A stretch of DNA of 64,000 bases from Meandrina meandrites (taxonomy: Eukaryota > Cnidaria > Anthozoa > Scleractinia > Meandrinidae): the NCBI GenBank assembly GCA_963693305.1, contig OY855916.1, positions 4,442,501-4,506,500 on the forward strand, in the 5' to 3' direction. The position numbers and the translations under genes were made by a program. This document shows positions 47,179 to 64,000 of the stretch, piece by piece; within the stretch, counting starts at the first letter, position 1; every line of letters starts with the position of its first letter. The notes below the pieces were generated by a model. The model was not told the DNA's origin, made no database searches, and was given only the letters and a program-made list of their open reading frames with translations.

Positions 47179-47631
47179 TTTTAGTGTTGCATTACTTCCT
47201 CCATTCCTCGTAGAGCATTGCAAAGTATTGGGAGCAAAATAAATGGTAAAACAGTCTTACAAAACGAACTGAATCGCACCTGCCTCAAAGTTTTGTTTAC
47301 GCTTTTCGATCGTACCCAGTATTTTCTCGAAGGTGCTGTCCATCCCCTACCCCATCCTCGCTGGGGTCGGAAATGTTAGAAGGCGTGGCCAACTGTCATG
47401 TCATTCATGCATGTCACAACAGAGCCGCGAACAAAGAAACAACACAGAAAAAAGTTTTTGTGGTCGAAACGAAAAGATTTTGGCGTTTCCTTATAACTAA
47501 TACATTGAAATGCAAAGCAGGAAACGTGTTTATTTACGCTCTCGAACTCTGGCTGTGCAGTGGAGTATTCTGTGTTGAGTGAAAGGCTCAAATTTACCTG
47601 TGGATATCACGTCAAGAGCTGGGCGAAAAAG
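47179..47631. promoter_or_regulatory. Divergent TTC39/KDM4 intergenic region
   Basis: The two start codons point away from each other with 453 bases between them, so both promoters and 5' UTRs must lie here unless 5' non-coding exons exist elsewhere. No clear TATA box is visible near either start. The KDM4 start has a good context (AAGATGG). Confidence 0.55.

Positions 47632-64000
<16,369 letters not shown>

Overview
The window looks like nuclear DNA of an anthozoan cnidarian, most likely a stony coral. The basis is AT-rich sequence, many short exons with GT-AG introns, tRNA-derived SINEs, abundant short terminal-inverted-repeat and foldback elements, a TPR-CHAT gene of a kind that is multi-copy in corals, and a decayed copy of a gene family that I recall as dispersed in cnidarians. 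The species call is inference. Exon models were built by hand from splice consensus, reading phase and family resemblance.

Layout. 1-420 is a degenerate repeat. 1516-3925 (minus) is a frameshifted copy of a cnidarian multicopy gene with a RING-like domain and a papain-like protease/deubiquitinase-like C-terminus. About 4.0-10 kb has little coding potential apart from a possible secreted-peptide exon, three phase-compatible candidate exons, a broken tyrosine-recombinase-like exon and short mobile elements. 10140-11824 (plus) encodes a trypsin-fold protease with its H/D/S motifs intact. 11.8-18 kb and 22.6-29 kb are mostly repeats and unannotated sequence. 29040-31301 (plus) is an intact TPR-CHAT protease-like gene. 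33408-47178 (minus) is a complete 20-exon TTC39 gene (677 codons). 47632 to the window end (plus) is a KDM4-type histone demethylase (JmjN, JmjC, PHD, extended PHD, Tudor) cut by the window edge. TTC39 and KDM4 are head-to-head with 453 bp between start codons.

The main structural event is a duplication. About 18.05-22.65 kb repeats about 30.84-35.38 kb: the last four exons of TTC39, the downstream flank and a short remnant of the CHAT gene. The intact TPR-CHAT gene lies between the two copies. The left copy later gained a 659-bp element flanked by TTAA, and the right copy preserves the empty TTAA site. Two probable protease effectors related to conflict or cell-death systems (trypsin-like and CHAT) lie 17 kb apart in the same orientation. 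Nothing in the sequence shows that they work together, and TTC39 and KDM4 are ordinary housekeeping genes.
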